From contig CM039509.1 in NCBI GenBank assembly GCA_022432975.1, positions 9,824,621 through 9,888,620 of the forward strand: a stretch of DNA of 64,000 bases, in the 5' to 3' direction. Numbering within the stretch: position 1 is the first letter of the stretch; each line of letters begins with the position of its first letter. This stretch comes from Begonia masoniana. Lineage: Eukaryota > Streptophyta > Magnoliopsida > Cucurbitales > Begoniaceae. The notes below the pieces were generated by a model that ran no database searches, had not been told where the DNA came from, and saw nothing but the letters and a program-made list of their open reading frames with translations. The position numbers and the translations under genes were made by a program. Of the stretch, positions 45,444 through 57,025 are shown piece after piece.

Positions 45444-46706
45444 TGGCATGCCTCGGGTTGCATTTTTAAAAGAAAATTGACAAATTCCCAAACTTTTAAT
45501 CATCTCCCTACTTATTATGTGTTTTTCTTTTGTAGGTATAATTTTTGGAAGGAATGCATAAGGAGTGCTTGGAGGAGTCACCATTTGGCCCATGGGAATT
45601 TGTCTTCCCGGCCTAATTTAATTTGTAATTTTTATTTCAAATATATTTGGCATACATTCGCCTTTATTGTATGGATTTTATAATTGCATTGCATGCATTA
45701 GATTGTGTGGTTAGGGTTAGATGAATGTTGGTGGATTATGGGTTGAAGAATTTCAACTCAAATATTCAAGGAAAAAGTCTACAACAAATGGAGCCCAAAG
45801 GAAGCCATGGCCCAAAGAAGAGCCCACATTTAAAGTTATGATTTTGCAGGTACAAGAGTTAGTGGCAACATGGATTGATGATGTGGCAAGATTCCCTCCA
45901 TTGATCCCTTTAGGCATGGCATTCATCTCCTCCCTAGGATGTGTGCTTGTTTGCTTTGAACTTGCTCATCCATCCTTTTTCATCCAAGGGCCACCATTCA
46001 TTCATCCTTATGGAAATCCTAATAATCCACCCTAGGACTCTATAAATTCTTGGCATTGGTGCATGTATGACAATTTTTGCTCATTTATAAAATTTCTATT
46101 TCTCTACTCCAAGGTGGTTATACGTTTAGAGTTTTTCCTTGGTTCTTTGAACCAAGTGGAGTAGCCCTCTATTATTAATCTAGCTTTGGGTTGTTAGATT
46201 AATTCTTATATTTTCTCTCACCTTTTCCATTGGGATTAGGATTGAGGATGAAAACCTAGGCCCTAGGTGGTCGATTTTCTTCGGAAAATCGTTTATCCGA
46301 GAGCTTAAACCGTAAGATCGCTCTACGGATCCGCCAAAGGTATTTTCATTATTTTCATTTCCGCAACACTTCGACACACACTCTCACCTTTAATTTTCAG
46401 CCATCAAACTCACACACTCCACCATTTATTTTATTTGCATTTTAATTCTTCATCTTCATCTCCCTTTCTTCACCTTACACACACATTTTCACACCTTTAA
46501 TCTCTTATATTTTTTTTGCACTTTTATCATTTCTTCACCTTCATGTTCGGCCACACTTCATAGCACACACCTTCACCTCATTTATTCCTTGCATTTATTA
46601 TCATATTTTTCCCCTATTTCGGCTATTTTCCATTCACACACACCGAGCACATTTTCTATCAATTTGTGGGTTTGAACACAACCATTTTCTAAGGGATTTT
46701 GTGTCA
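45444..46706 (+). repeat. presumptive 5' LTR of NA-F
   Basis: Starts TGGCATGCC at the break in Gy4 and ends GTGTCA two bases before a PBS-like site. Contains a TATA-like CTATAAATTCTTGG at about 46039. Its mate LTR is not in the window, so the left boundary rests on the Gy4 break only. Confidence 0.55.
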
Positions 46707-46708
46707 AG

Positions 46709-46721
46709 TGGTATCAAAGCC
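46709..46721 (+). other. NA-F primer binding site
   Basis: TGGTATCAAAGCC, one mismatch from the initiator-Met PBS; two bases after the LTR end. Confidence 0.7.
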
Positions 46722-46919
46722 AAAATGCTTCTCACGATGCGTTTTAGTTGCCATGACAATAGTAAAAAATTGGCACAAAACCAGGATAGCGGCTCGTTTT
46801 ATTTTCTAGCATTTTTCCTTACTAATATTGTGCTAACTTGTGCTATTTTATTTTTATTACTTGCTGCTATTATTATTGTCAATTAAATGCTTAAAATATT
46901 CTGGAAAATATGGTATGCA

Positions 46920-47800
46920 ATGTGTTTGAAGATCGGCCTAGGTGAACACTTCAAATCCCTTATTTTTCTTTTCGGTTTTTATGTTTATTTTGCTCGGATT
47001 TAAGCATATCTTCTCCTTGATTTTTTTTCTATATCATTTTACTGTGTTTTGAGTCAATATTAACATTTAAATCTAAGCTGAAAGTATTCTCAAAATATTG
47101 GTGAAATGTTGTCTTAAAATCGGATCTATAATTAAGTCTCTAAAATCGGTTTTCATGAATGATTTTCTTCTCGGATTTGCTTGCTCTCATTCCGATTTTT
47201 CCTAGCATCTTTGATCTATGATTGATCCATGTTTTAGCACTTAAATATTGTCCATTAACTACATAAAAATTCTGGAATTTTTGATGCTAAAAATCGGTCT
47301 ACAACTAGTAATATATATAAAAAAAAAAATCGGTTGCATGTGGTTTCTCTCCTCGGTTTATGCATGATTCTTGTTTCGGTTTTTCTATCACATCTTGCTG
47401 TGTCTTGGCTAGGATTTACCTCTAAAATTCGTGCCATTAATATATATAAATTCTGCTCTTAATGTTGCATAGAAATTCGGCCAAGAAGATTTAATCAAAA
47501 ATTGATTTAAGCTTATTTTCTCATCGGTTATTGCTTGTTCATTGCCTCGGTTTTTTTAACTAATGTTATGGTTGTTTTAAGCTAAGATTGACATCTAAAT
47601 ATTTGCCAATAGTATACTATTAATTCTGGAAATGTTGATGCTTAAAATCAACCTAGATCTAACATTATCAAAATCGGATTAATCTTGACTTCTCTTTTCG
47701 ATTTTGCATCTTTAAATTATACTCAAAATTTGCCTATTAACTTGCTGAATGTTGCTATTGTTTTAGCTTATAAATTCACCTATTATATGCTGTTAATTGA
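46920..47800 (+). repeat. degenerate tandem repeats, about 190 bp, in NA-F leader
   Basis: Four to five diverged units with recurring order: AAAATCGG, TCTC(C/A)TCGG, TGC(T/A)TG, TTTCGGTTTTT, then a GCT(A/T)AGATT and AATTCTG block. AT-rich and non-coding. Confidence 0.6.
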
Positions 47801-48267
47801 ATGCCCAAATTGGTTTATAAGAATTTAGCAATAACATGATTTAAATTGGCAAAATTGAACCAAACACTACATGAAAATTCTGCTATAATTAACTTAAAAT
47901 TCAGCATATTAATATTGATAAAAACTTGTGTTTTAAATTTATTACTTGCTGTTTTTGATGTTATTTGGTTGGAATTAATATTATTTTGAGTGATTCTAGT
48001 TTAAAATTGGAAACTTGGCTAAATTGGGTTAAATTTGTGGTGATTAGCATTTATTGAAAATATTCATTTCTTTAGTAATTTTGTTAAGTGTTTAATGTTA
48101 TCACCAGGTTGTTTCCTTAAGTGAGCATGTTCCCTATTTTATTATTGTCTTAGCTAAGAATTTTTCTTAGTGCGTAAAATTTGCCTAAGACATTAATCAT
48201 ATCAACCCCTCACCAATTAGGATGAACAACTTAGACAAGAATTGAAATTTTAATTGAACACTTAATT

Positions 48268-48783
48268 ATGACTAATAGGAGTGGATTTTCCCCACCTAAT
48301 AAAGACCCAGACACCTTTCTATTTGGTGGTCTCTATGGTAATGATGAATATTCTTCTTGGGTTAAAATGTTAGAAAAGAGGTTTGCTTATGGATATTATT
48401 GTGATTGGAAAAAAGTTGACTTCGCCTCTAAGTGTTTAACCAAGGATGCTAAGTCTTTGTGGGAAAAATATGTAGCATAGAGAAGAAGAGTTAAGAAAGA
48501 AGACTTGATTTCTTGGACAATAATGAAAATGTTTTTAGAAGAGGAATTTTTCCAAAAACGACAAAAGCAAGAGCCCAATTTTAGGAACAAAATCTTTGAG
48601 GAAGATCACCCTAGACTTTATCCTAAATCCCACAAATTTAGGAGCCAAAATAGTCATGAATATTCCTCCTCTCCTAGAAGTGAGTTATAAGATAAAATGG
48701 GGATAAGGAATAAGAATACTCATCAATCAAATCGAGAACCAATTCTATCTCAAAAACAAATCGATGTGGAAATCGAAGACAAC
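48268..48783 (+). pseudogene. NA-F gag-like frame
   Basis: Starts MTNRSGFSPPNKDPDTF. The stretch EYSSWVKMLEKRFAYGYYCDWKKVDFASKCLTKDAKSLWEKYV in order has the W..E..F..Y..KV..A...L...A..LW spacing of plant gypsy gag cores. TAG at 48478-48480 interrupts it; the same frame continues (RRRVKKEDLISWTIMKMFLEEEFF), then TAA at 48688-48690, then to 48783. No zinc knuckle is seen. A weakly supported gag relict. Confidence 0.55.
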
Positions 48784-48794
48784 TAGGTGAGGTC

Positions 48795-49610
48795 ATGCAC
48801 AAACTTGAAGTTACTTGTCACCTTTTGAATAATTGGTTACAAGAGACTTTGAGGGAAATTCAACCTTCTAGTTTCCAAAACCCTAATGAACTTGGCGAAG
48901 AACCCCTAAGTAAGGAAGTAGATGTAGAGATTATTGAGACAATGCCTAGTTTACGCAAAGAGGAAGAAGAAACACTAGAAGAAATTGATTGTTATCTCGA
49001 AGAGGGTCCACTCCTTGAAATGGACAATCAAGAGGAGGAAGAAATTTTGAAGAAGGAAGAAAATAATGAACAAGAAAAGGAGGAATTAGATGGTTCAATT
49101 CAAGTAACCTCTCATTCAAGTGGTGTCATTTGGCATCATAATCCCCTTTATAATGAATCACCTGCCTCTCAACCCTCAAATTTAACCTTCTTCAAAACAA
49201 ATGCCCTATGGGAAGAAGTGGTGAAAAAAGAAAAGATTCCTTGCCATTTGAAAGGAGAATCAACATGGCAACAAGAAAAGAGGGAGTTAAGTGAAGAGAG
49301 TATTTTTGGAATTTCTAATATGATCATTGGTCTACCTCACTCTCTTTCTAATATTGAAAGGATAAACCTTCCCTTCCATCCATTTTCAAAAAAATTAGCC
49401 TATTCCATATACGAAACACATCGTACTACTTTGAACTATGGTGGAATTAGGCAAAATAAGAGGATATTCACACCCAAGTCACCCAACAAATGCCCTATTG
49501 TACAATTGGGTGAGATAACAAAACGATTAACCTTACCTAGTATCAAGTGGCAACCATTAACCTCACTATGTGATGTTCACAAATTCTACCATCAAACTAG
49601 GGTCAAATGA
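48795..49610 (+). CDS. NA-F Glu-rich frame of unknown function
   Basis: 271 codons. Residues about 30-110 are strongly acidic (runs of Glu such as RKEEEETLEE and QEEEEILKKEE). The C-terminal 130 residues are mixed (LPHSLSNIERINLPFHPF, GGIRQNKRIFTPKSPNKCP, QLGEITKRLTLPSIKWQPL, HKFYHQTRVK). I recognise no domain. It follows the gag relict in a different frame and stops eight bases before LTR E. A duplicate of its last codons (HKFYHRTRVK) lies beyond LTR E at about 56674-56703 and there continues VQWSKNLL before a stop. Confidence 0.5.
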   Translation: MHKLEVTCHLLNNWLQETLREIQPSSFQNPNELGEEPLSKEVDVEIIETMPSLRKEEEETLEEIDCYLEEGPLLEMDNQEEEEILKKEENNEQEKEELDGSIQVTSHSSGVIWHHNPLYNESPASQPSNLTFFKTNALWEEVVKKEKIPCHLKGESTWQQEKRELSEESIFGISNMIIGLPHSLSNIERINLPFHPFSKKLAYSIYETHRTTLNYGGIRQNKRIFTPKSPNKCPIVQLGEITKRLTLPSIKWQPLTSLCDVHKFYHQTRVK

Positions 49611-49720
49611 ATCGTTGATGTAACGCCCCGAGTCTTCAGAACCCGGTTCGTTACACAAGAATTGCACATGACTCGGAAACTCTGGTTCAAATTTGAAACT
49701 TCGCTCGAAAGTCATAATTT

Positions 49721-49747
49721 GATATATATATATATATATATTTTTTT
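49721..49747. repeat. TA microsatellite and T-run
   Basis: About ten TA dinucleotides followed by a run of T within LTR E. Confidence 0.9.
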
Positions 49748-49964
49748 CTAAAACCTCAGACATTTAAAATCTTGCAGCGGAAATCATTTGAGTAAAAATA
49801 GAGTTAAACAAAACTATTGTACGATGATTGATTAATCAGTTGAAATGCTAAGAAATACTCGGTAAAAAGAATAAAGATTTAAATTGCAAAATACTTCAAA
49901 AGTTTCAAGAGTCAAACGCATCGCCCGCTGAACAAGTCAACAAAAGGGCTGAAGCAGAAAATAG

Positions 49965-50335
49965 AAGACATCATCCGGTGACAAAACGACAAAATATTCT
50001 CTACATCTTCCGGTGACGTCAGCCGGATGATCGACGTTATACTGCATCCACCGGTGACTAGACGACAAAACACTTCCTACATCTTCCGGTGGATTAACAC
50101 ACGACATCCACCGGTCACTAAACGACAAAACACTTCCTACATCTTCCGGTAGATTTACACATGACATCGACCGGTCACTAAACGACAAAACACTTCCTAC
50201 ATCTTTCGGTGGATTATCACACGACATCCACCGGTGAGTAGAATACTCGGCATCATCTGGTGACGTCAGCCGGATGATTCGATCCGCCAATTTCGATCAG
50301 CGAACAAACACCCAACATCCACCGGTGAACCCATT
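49965..50335. repeat. CCGGTGA repeat cassette of LTR E
   Basis: Four to five units of about 60 bp built from CATCCACCGGTGACTA, ACGACAAAACACTTCCTACA and TCTTCCGGTGGAT, flanked by two TGACGTCAGCCGGATGAT units. Same relative place as the cassettes of other LTRs. Confidence 0.8.
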
Positions 50336-50785
50336 CGCCGATGGTGGAACTCGCAAACTTACTCAAGACATTCAAAACCCCTGACCCTAAGTAACTCTAG
50401 AAAACTCAACAGAAGGTAGAACAATATCTTAACTACTCAAATTCCATACAAAAACATCTCTAGCTGCGAGAAGGACGAGTTTACTTCACTAAAACCATTA
50501 GAACAGTTCAAAATCCTTATATTACTCGAATTTAGTAAAATCGCATTTAAGCCTAACCAAATACTATTATCAGAAAGCTCAAAAAGAAACATATTCGAAA
50601 TATTGAAAACCATTACTGTTATGAAAACTCAATACACTAAAATTGAAACGCTGTCAACTGAACCTTCGCACCAACTGATATCAGTTAAACCGCCCCATCA
50701 GCTGCCAGATGGTTACAAAGATGCACTCCAAAACCAGTCTAGTCCTCAGTAGACTCGGAAAACACACCTGCTATCACTTCTTCAC

Positions 50786-51295
50786 CTACATCACAAAACT
50801 CATCTATTAGCCTAATGCTAAGTAAGTAAAGCAGTAATGAAATGAAACACTGAAATATAAATTCCTAAACATGCAATTTCTACTTTCTCAACTCAGTTGT
50901 TCATGCTTCGTTTCTGTTCAGATCCCCCTGTGAAGTTGGGAGTCGGATCAACCCTCCCAAAGTATAAATATCCACTGTCTCATTAAGGGGTGGATTAGTT
51001 CCCTTAACAGTAAATCTGATTCACATGTTCAGACCCCCCTGTGAAATTGGAAGTTGGATCAATTCTCCCAAAGTATAAATATCCACTTTCTCATTAAGGG
51101 GCGGATTAGTTCCATTAACAGTAAAACTGATTCACATAACTGTTTCAATATGTTCAATCCTCACCATGCTGACATGCATTCAAATTTATTTTCGTTTATT
51201 TTTAAAACATGATGCATGACATACCAACACATTCTAGCAAACAAACCCTAACGTTTTGTGATGTAGGCCCGAAGGCACAAGCAAACTTTACTTAC
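50786..51295 (-). other. candidate intron inside LTR E
   Basis: Minus strand: donor CCAG|GTAAGTAAAG at 51295, CTTACTTAGCATTAGGCT block, acceptor TGATGTAG|GTGAAG ending 50786; 510 nt. Confidence 0.5.
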
Positions 51296-51509
51296 CTGGT
51301 TCTCCTGGTGATGCTCGGTTGCAACTACTCCAAAAGCTCGCTTACCTAAGTTTATGGCAGAACATTAATCCAACTCTCACTAGACCTTACCAAAAATCAA
51401 TAATAAGATTGAGGAAACTGATTTGAAACTCTGCTACCCGTACAATCCCTTTTATCTCTAAGAACCCGAACCTACGCTCAATCTCAGCACCTTCAAGATC
51501 CTCACATTG

Positions 51510-54500
51510 TGTCACGACCCTAACACTGTACCCTTATTTACCGTACAAATTTTTCATTTTATCCTTTATTCTTAGCGTCTATGCGGAAACGATTTGAAAA
51601 CAATTTAATAAAATGTTCAAAACAATTATTTAAATCAATACGTACCCGAACACCTATAAAATACAACTATACAACAAACACCCGATACTCGTATGTCTTC
51701 CGAATTACCACCCCAAAACCGACTCGAAACACAACCATAACAAAGTACGTTTTCAAGAAAATAAACTGCGTGGATACGTTTAAAAGTATAGCATATCCTC
51801 CTGTTTCAAAATCACAAAACAGTTTATAAAACAGGTTTCCAAACAGACATTTAAAATATCAAATGTAAACCTATCCACTAACCAGATTCCAAACATCCTA
51901 TAATTTCTATACAACCATCATTTAAATGTAAACCTATCCACTAACCGAATTCCAAACATCCTATAATGTCTATACAGTTTACCATTAGCCCAAAACATTC
52001 CAAACTCTCAAAACATCTATACATACTTCCCCACGGGTCAGATAAGCATCAACTGCGCCAGCACACCACCGCAGCCATCCTCCGTCAACTGGACTCATGC
52101 CTCCGGAGGAGGGATCTCGTCCTCACCTGTTTCCTCGTAATCACCTACACCATACAGACATCTATGAGATAAAAATCTCAGCAAGACTCGTAAATGCAGA
52201 TGCAGATGCATGCTATGCGTAAATCATTCAGAAACATACAGATAACAGATTCAGATTCAGATTCAGATTCATTACGTCGCAGACAGATTGTCACCGAGGC
52301 TACCTCACCTCGACGTGACCAGATAACAGATTACGTAGATTAATTTCGTTGGTTCATTTTACTTTTTAATTAGGTCGCAGACAGATTGTCACCGAGGCTA
52401 CCTCACCTCGACGTGACCAGATAACAGATTACGTAGATTAACTTCGTTGGTTCATTTTACTTTTTAATTAGGTCGCAGACAGATTGTCACCGAGGCTACC
52501 TCACCTCGACGTGACCAGATAACAGATTACGTAGATTAATTTCGTTGGTTCATTTTACTTTTTAATTAGGTCGCAGACAGATTGTCACCGAGGCTACCTC
52601 ACCTCGACGTGACCAGATAACAGATTACGTAGATTAATTTCGTTGGTTCATTTTACTTTTTAATTAGGTCGCAGACAGATTGTCACCGAGGCTACCTCAC
52701 CTCGACGTGACCAGATAACAGATTACGTAGATTAATTTCGTTGGTTCATTTTACTTTTTAATTAGGTCGCAGACAGATTGTCACCGAGGCTACCTCACCT
52801 CGACGTGACCAGATAACAGATTACGTAGATTAATTTCGTTGGTTCATTTTACTTTTTAATTAGGTCGCAGACAGATTGTCACCGAGGCTACCTCACCTCG
52901 ACGTGACCAGATAACAGATTACGTAGATTAATTTCGTTGGTTCATTTTACTTTTTAATTAGGTCGCAGACAGATTGTCACCGAGGCTACCTCACCTCGAC
53001 GTGACCAGATAACAGATTACGTAGATTAATTTCGTTGGTTCATTTTACTTTTTAATTAGGTCGCAGACAGATTGTCACCGAGGCTACCTCACCTCGACGT
53101 GACCAGATAACAGATTACGTAGATTAATTTCGTTGGTTCATTTTACTTTTTAATTAGGTCGCAGACAGATTGTCACCGAGGCTACCTCACCTCGACGTGA
53201 CCAGATAACAGATTACGTAGATTAATTTCGTTGGTTCATTTTACTTTTTAATTAGGTCGCAGACAGATTGTCACCGAGGCTACCTCACCTCGACGTGACC
53301 AGATAACAGATTACGTAGATTAATTTCGTTGGTTCATTTTACTTTTTAATTAGGTCGCAGACAGATTGTCACCGAGGCTACCTCACCTCGACGTGACCAG
53401 ATAACAGATTACGTAGATTAATTTCGTTGGTTCATTTTACTTTTTAATTAGGTCGCAGACAGATTGTCACCGAGGCTACCTCACCTCGACGTGACCAGAT
53501 AACAGATTACGTAGATTAATTTCGTTGGTTCATTTTACTTTTTAATTAGGTCGCAGACAGATTGTCACCGAGGCTACCTCACCTCGACGTGACCAGATAA
53601 CAGATTACGTAGATTAATTTCGTTGGTTCATTTTACTTTTTAATTAGGTCGCAGACAGATTGTCACCGAGGCTACCTCACCTCGACGTGACCAGATAACA
53701 GATTACGTAGATTAATTTCGTTGGTTCATTTTACTTTTTAATTAGGTCGCAGACAGATTGTCACCGAGGCTACCTCACCTCGACGTGACCAGATAACAGA
53801 TTACGTAGATTAATTTCGTTGGTTCATTTTACTTTTTAATTAGGTCGCAGACAGATTGTCACCGAGGCTACCTCACCTCGACGTGACCAGATAACAGATT
53901 ACGTAGATTAATTTCGTTGGTTCATTTTACTTTTTAATTAGGTCGCAGACAGATTGTCACCGAGGCTACCTCACCTCGACGTGACCAGATAACAGATTAC
54001 GTAGATTAATTTCGTTGGTTCATTTTACTTTTTAATTAGGTCGCAGACAGATTGTCACCGAGGCTACCTCACCTCGACGTGACCAGATAACAGATTACGT
54101 AGATTAATTTCGTTGGTTCATTTTACTTTTTAATTAGGTCGCAGACAGATTGTCACCGAGGCTACCTCACCTCGACGTGACCAGATAACAGATTACGTAG
54201 ATTAATTTCGTTGGTTCATTTTACTTTTTAATTAGGTCGCAGACAGATTGTCACCGAGGCTACCTCACCTCGACGTGACCAGATAACAGATTACGTAGAT
54301 TAATTTCGTTGGTTCATTTTACTTTTTAATTAGGTCGCAGACAGATTGTCACCGAGGCTACCTCACCTCGACGTGACCAGATAACAGATTACGTAGATTA
54401 ATTTCGTTGGTTCATTTTACTTTTTAATTAGGTCGCAGACAGATTGTCACCGAGGCTACCTCACCTCGACGTGACCAGATAACAGATTACGTAGATTAAT

Positions 54501-56249
54501 TTCGTTGGTTCATTTTACTTTTTAATTAGGTCGCAGACAGATTGTCACCGAGGCTACCTCACCTCGACGTGACCAGATAACAGATTACGTAGATTAATTT
54601 CGTTGGTTCATTTTACTTTTTAATTAGGTCGCAGACAGATTGTCACCGAGGCTACCTCACCTCGACGTGACCAGATAACAGATTACGTAGATTAATTTCG
54701 TTGGTTCATTTTACTTTTTAATTAGGTCGCAGACAGATTGTCACCGAGGCTACCTCACCTCGACGTGACCAGATAACAGATTACGTAGATTAATTTCGTT
54801 GGTTCATTTTACTTTTTAATTAGGTCGCAGACAGATTGTCACCGAGGCTACCTCACCTCGACGTGACCAGATAACAGATTACGTAGATTAATTTCGTTGG
54901 TTCATTTTACTTTTTAATTAGGTCGCAGACAGATTGTCACCGAGGCTACCTCACCTCGACGTGACCAGATAACAGATTACGTAGATTAATTTCGTTGGTT
55001 CATTTTACTTTTTAATTAGGTCGCAGACAGATTGTCACCGAGGCTACCTCACCTCGACGTGACCAGATAACAGATTACGTAGATTAATTTCGTTGGTTCA
55101 TTTTACTTTTTAATTAGGTCGCAGACAGATTGTCACCGAGGCTACCTCACCTCGACGTGACCAGATAACAGATTACGTAGATTAATTTCGTTGGTTCATT
55201 TTACTTTTTAATTAGGGTTCGGTAAAAACGCCCAAACTCAAACGCGCGTACTTTCGCGGGTTATCGGAATCGAACGATTCCAGCGGCCACGCGATTCCCC
55301 TAAACCTATTTTAACTGCCAAAGGAATTTTAAAACAATGACCAGAAACTGGTCAAAATCCAAAAAACCCGAAACTGCCCTTTACCGAAAATTTCCCCCTT
55401 TTCGATTTGTCATCAAATTCCACCTATTTCCTCACCAATCTGACCACCTACACCGTCAATTTGAATAATCTAACAAAATTCTCGAGCTACCACGCCCTAA
55501 AAAACCGGAGTGCCTAAATCGGAGCCCATCTGTTTTTTGCTCCCAAATTGAGCTCGCACTGTCAATAAACAATAACCGGTGAAAGGGTCGGCAAACCCAC
55601 GCCGGAAGGGACCAAAAATGGGCCGGCGATCGGAATAAAAAACACCGGCTCGTCACACACAGCCCCTAACCGAGCCGAAAAGAGGGAGAAACCGAGCTAC
55701 CTCGGTTCGTGCGCGGAGTGGGACGGAAACGCCTGCGACGCCTTCTGGCCGGAAACCGCCGTGGTTCAACGTCGAGTCGCTAGCGTCGCCTCCCTGTATT
55801 CGGCTCACTCGGCGTCGGGTTTTCGAAGAACACAGAATGCAAAGCATTCTGTTGTTTTGTTTTCTTTTTTTTTTTTATTTATAATAATAATTAATTATAA
55901 TAAAATTAATTATCCCTCTATTTTATTAAACATTACTCATCTCGGGTTTCAACCCCTTTCAAATTTTTATTCGCCAATAAATCCAACTTATTATCTGGGT
56001 TCGATTTAAAATATCCGTTTGTAAATCGGACCCGTTACTTAGTTTTACTAAACGTCCTTTACGAGAAACGTAATTACCTGGATATAGCGTGGACATATTC
56101 CGAAAATTCCCAAAATTTCCTTAAAATTCTGATTATTCGCTAGGATCAGTGACGCTCTGTTTTGTAAAAACGGACTTGATTTGAATATTTACAAAAAGTG
56201 TCACATATAATTAAGCTATTACTCCGAAATCGTACAAGCCGGATTTACA
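51510..56249 (-). mobile_element. Solo LTR D, relative of Gy2 LTR, expanded by a 98-bp array
   Basis: Starts TGTCACGACCCTAACACTG (Gy2: TGTAACACCCCTAATACTG) and ends GCCGGATTTACA. 4740 bp, of which 2940 is the array; the remaining 1.8 kb parallels the Gy2 LTR in order. Flanks cattg and catgg agree at four of five bases. The acceptor-like TGGTGTAG|GTGA (AG ends 52145 on the minus strand) is kept; the donor is degenerate (CGAG|GTAGCT at 55700). Confidence 0.8.
52276..55215. repeat. 98-bp tandem array, 30 units
   Basis: Starts GTCGCAGACAGATTGTCACC and ends CTTTTTAATTAG; period 98 bp, spanning exactly 2940 bp = 30 units. The only difference I saw is T-to-C at 52442 in the second unit. The unit contains CCTCACCTCGACGTGACC and AGATAACAGATTACGTAG, and its first half resembles single-copy sequence at the equivalent place in the Gy2 LTR (about 11220-11400), so it arose by amplifying LTR sequence. 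There are no spacers. Confidence 0.97.
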
Positions 56250-56644
56250 CATGGACCCCCTCAGGTAACTAACCACTTATCTTAAGAGAAATGAGGAAAA
56301 AACGTACCGAAGTGAAGGAGAATCGGGGCGGAAAACGCCTAGAGAGCTCGGTGCTGAGCTGAAAACCCGAAGAGGAAAAGTATGGAAAAATGGTTGCGGC
56401 TACAGTGCATTAAACCCAACCCTCTTTCCTAAATACGTTATCCCCTTTTGAAAATTGTAAATTTACTCTAGTGCCCTTGTTTAGAAGTTAAAACCCTACT
56501 TACAAAATCCGTGTATACCATTAATAATAAAAGAGCTGTTCGATAGACGGGTGTCCAGTGATTTGGTAGTAATAAAGTCACTAACCTCCGTTATTAATGA
56601 TTGGACATTTTAAGGTCGTTGGACCAAGATCCAATAATTCTACA

Positions 56645-57025
56645 CCACACCCTTCCCCACATGCTGTCTATCACAAATTCTACCATAGAACTAGAGTTAA
56701 GGTTCAATGGTCGAAGAATTTACTTTGAGGTTGTAAGAGTAATTGGATCATTCTTGGTCGGGGGACGTTAGATTTAACTTCATACTTTGTCGGATTCACC
56801 TACTTTTAAAACTTTCCTTCCATCACGAGCAATCGCCCTCCAAAGTAGTCGTTGAATTTTTTTCCCCCCCCCAATTTCACTATCCCACCAAAGAAAACAT
56901 TAGTCAGCCATCCTCTCTTATCCTTTTCCATTTAGGAGCATTCTCGGTGAGTACCTAAAATGAAAGACCATTCTTTCATGACATTCAAATTCGAACCTTC
57001 AAGGAGTAAACAAGAAATCGTAGGA
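56645..57025 (+). other. right remnant of NA-F
   Basis: 380 bp with a duplicate of the end of the Glu-rich frame (56674-56703) and a poly-C run (56866-56873). No LTR end or gene is visible. Confidence 0.4.

Larger units (their letters stand above)
49619..56644 (-). mobile_element. LTR E (probably solo), interrupted by solo LTR D
   Basis: Starts TGTAACGCCCCGAG; on the right the best end is AATTCTACA (56644) followed by purine-tract-like CCACACCCTTCCCC, so some internal sequence may remain. It has two TGACGTCA sites (50024 and 50261), CATCCACCGGTGACTA repeats, and intron-like signals (50786-51295). No clean target duplication is seen; instead the host NA-F sequence is repeated on both sides. 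Confidence 0.6.
45444..57025 (+). mobile_element. NA-F: gag-bearing element without recognisable pol, hosting LTRs E and D
   Basis: Inserted in the Gy4 integrase region. A presumptive 5' LTR (45444-46706), a PBS and a long repetitive leader precede a degenerate gag-like frame and a Glu-rich frame of unknown function. No protease, RT or integrase motif is visible. No 3' LTR copy of 45444-46706 is found on the right, and Gy4 has lost about 400 bp of integrase at this border, so the right end was probably deleted. Right boundary approximate. Confidence 0.6.

Noticed and set aside
45721..46035. 104-codon frame in the presumptive NA-F LTR as a host exon
   Set aside because: No recognisable domain or splice context; placement between Gy4 break and PBS favours LTR.
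50024..50031. Cyclic-AMP response element of animal type
   Set aside because: Same octamer, but in a plant the relevant binders are TGA/bZIP factors; no animal-type regulation should be inferred.
52276..55215. CRISPR-like direct repeats
   Set aside because: Units are contiguous 98-bp copies without spacers, in a plant LTR.
55456..55847. GC-richer frames right of the 98-bp array as a host gene fragment
   Set aside because: Corresponds in position to the leader segment of the Gy2-type LTR; no homology.
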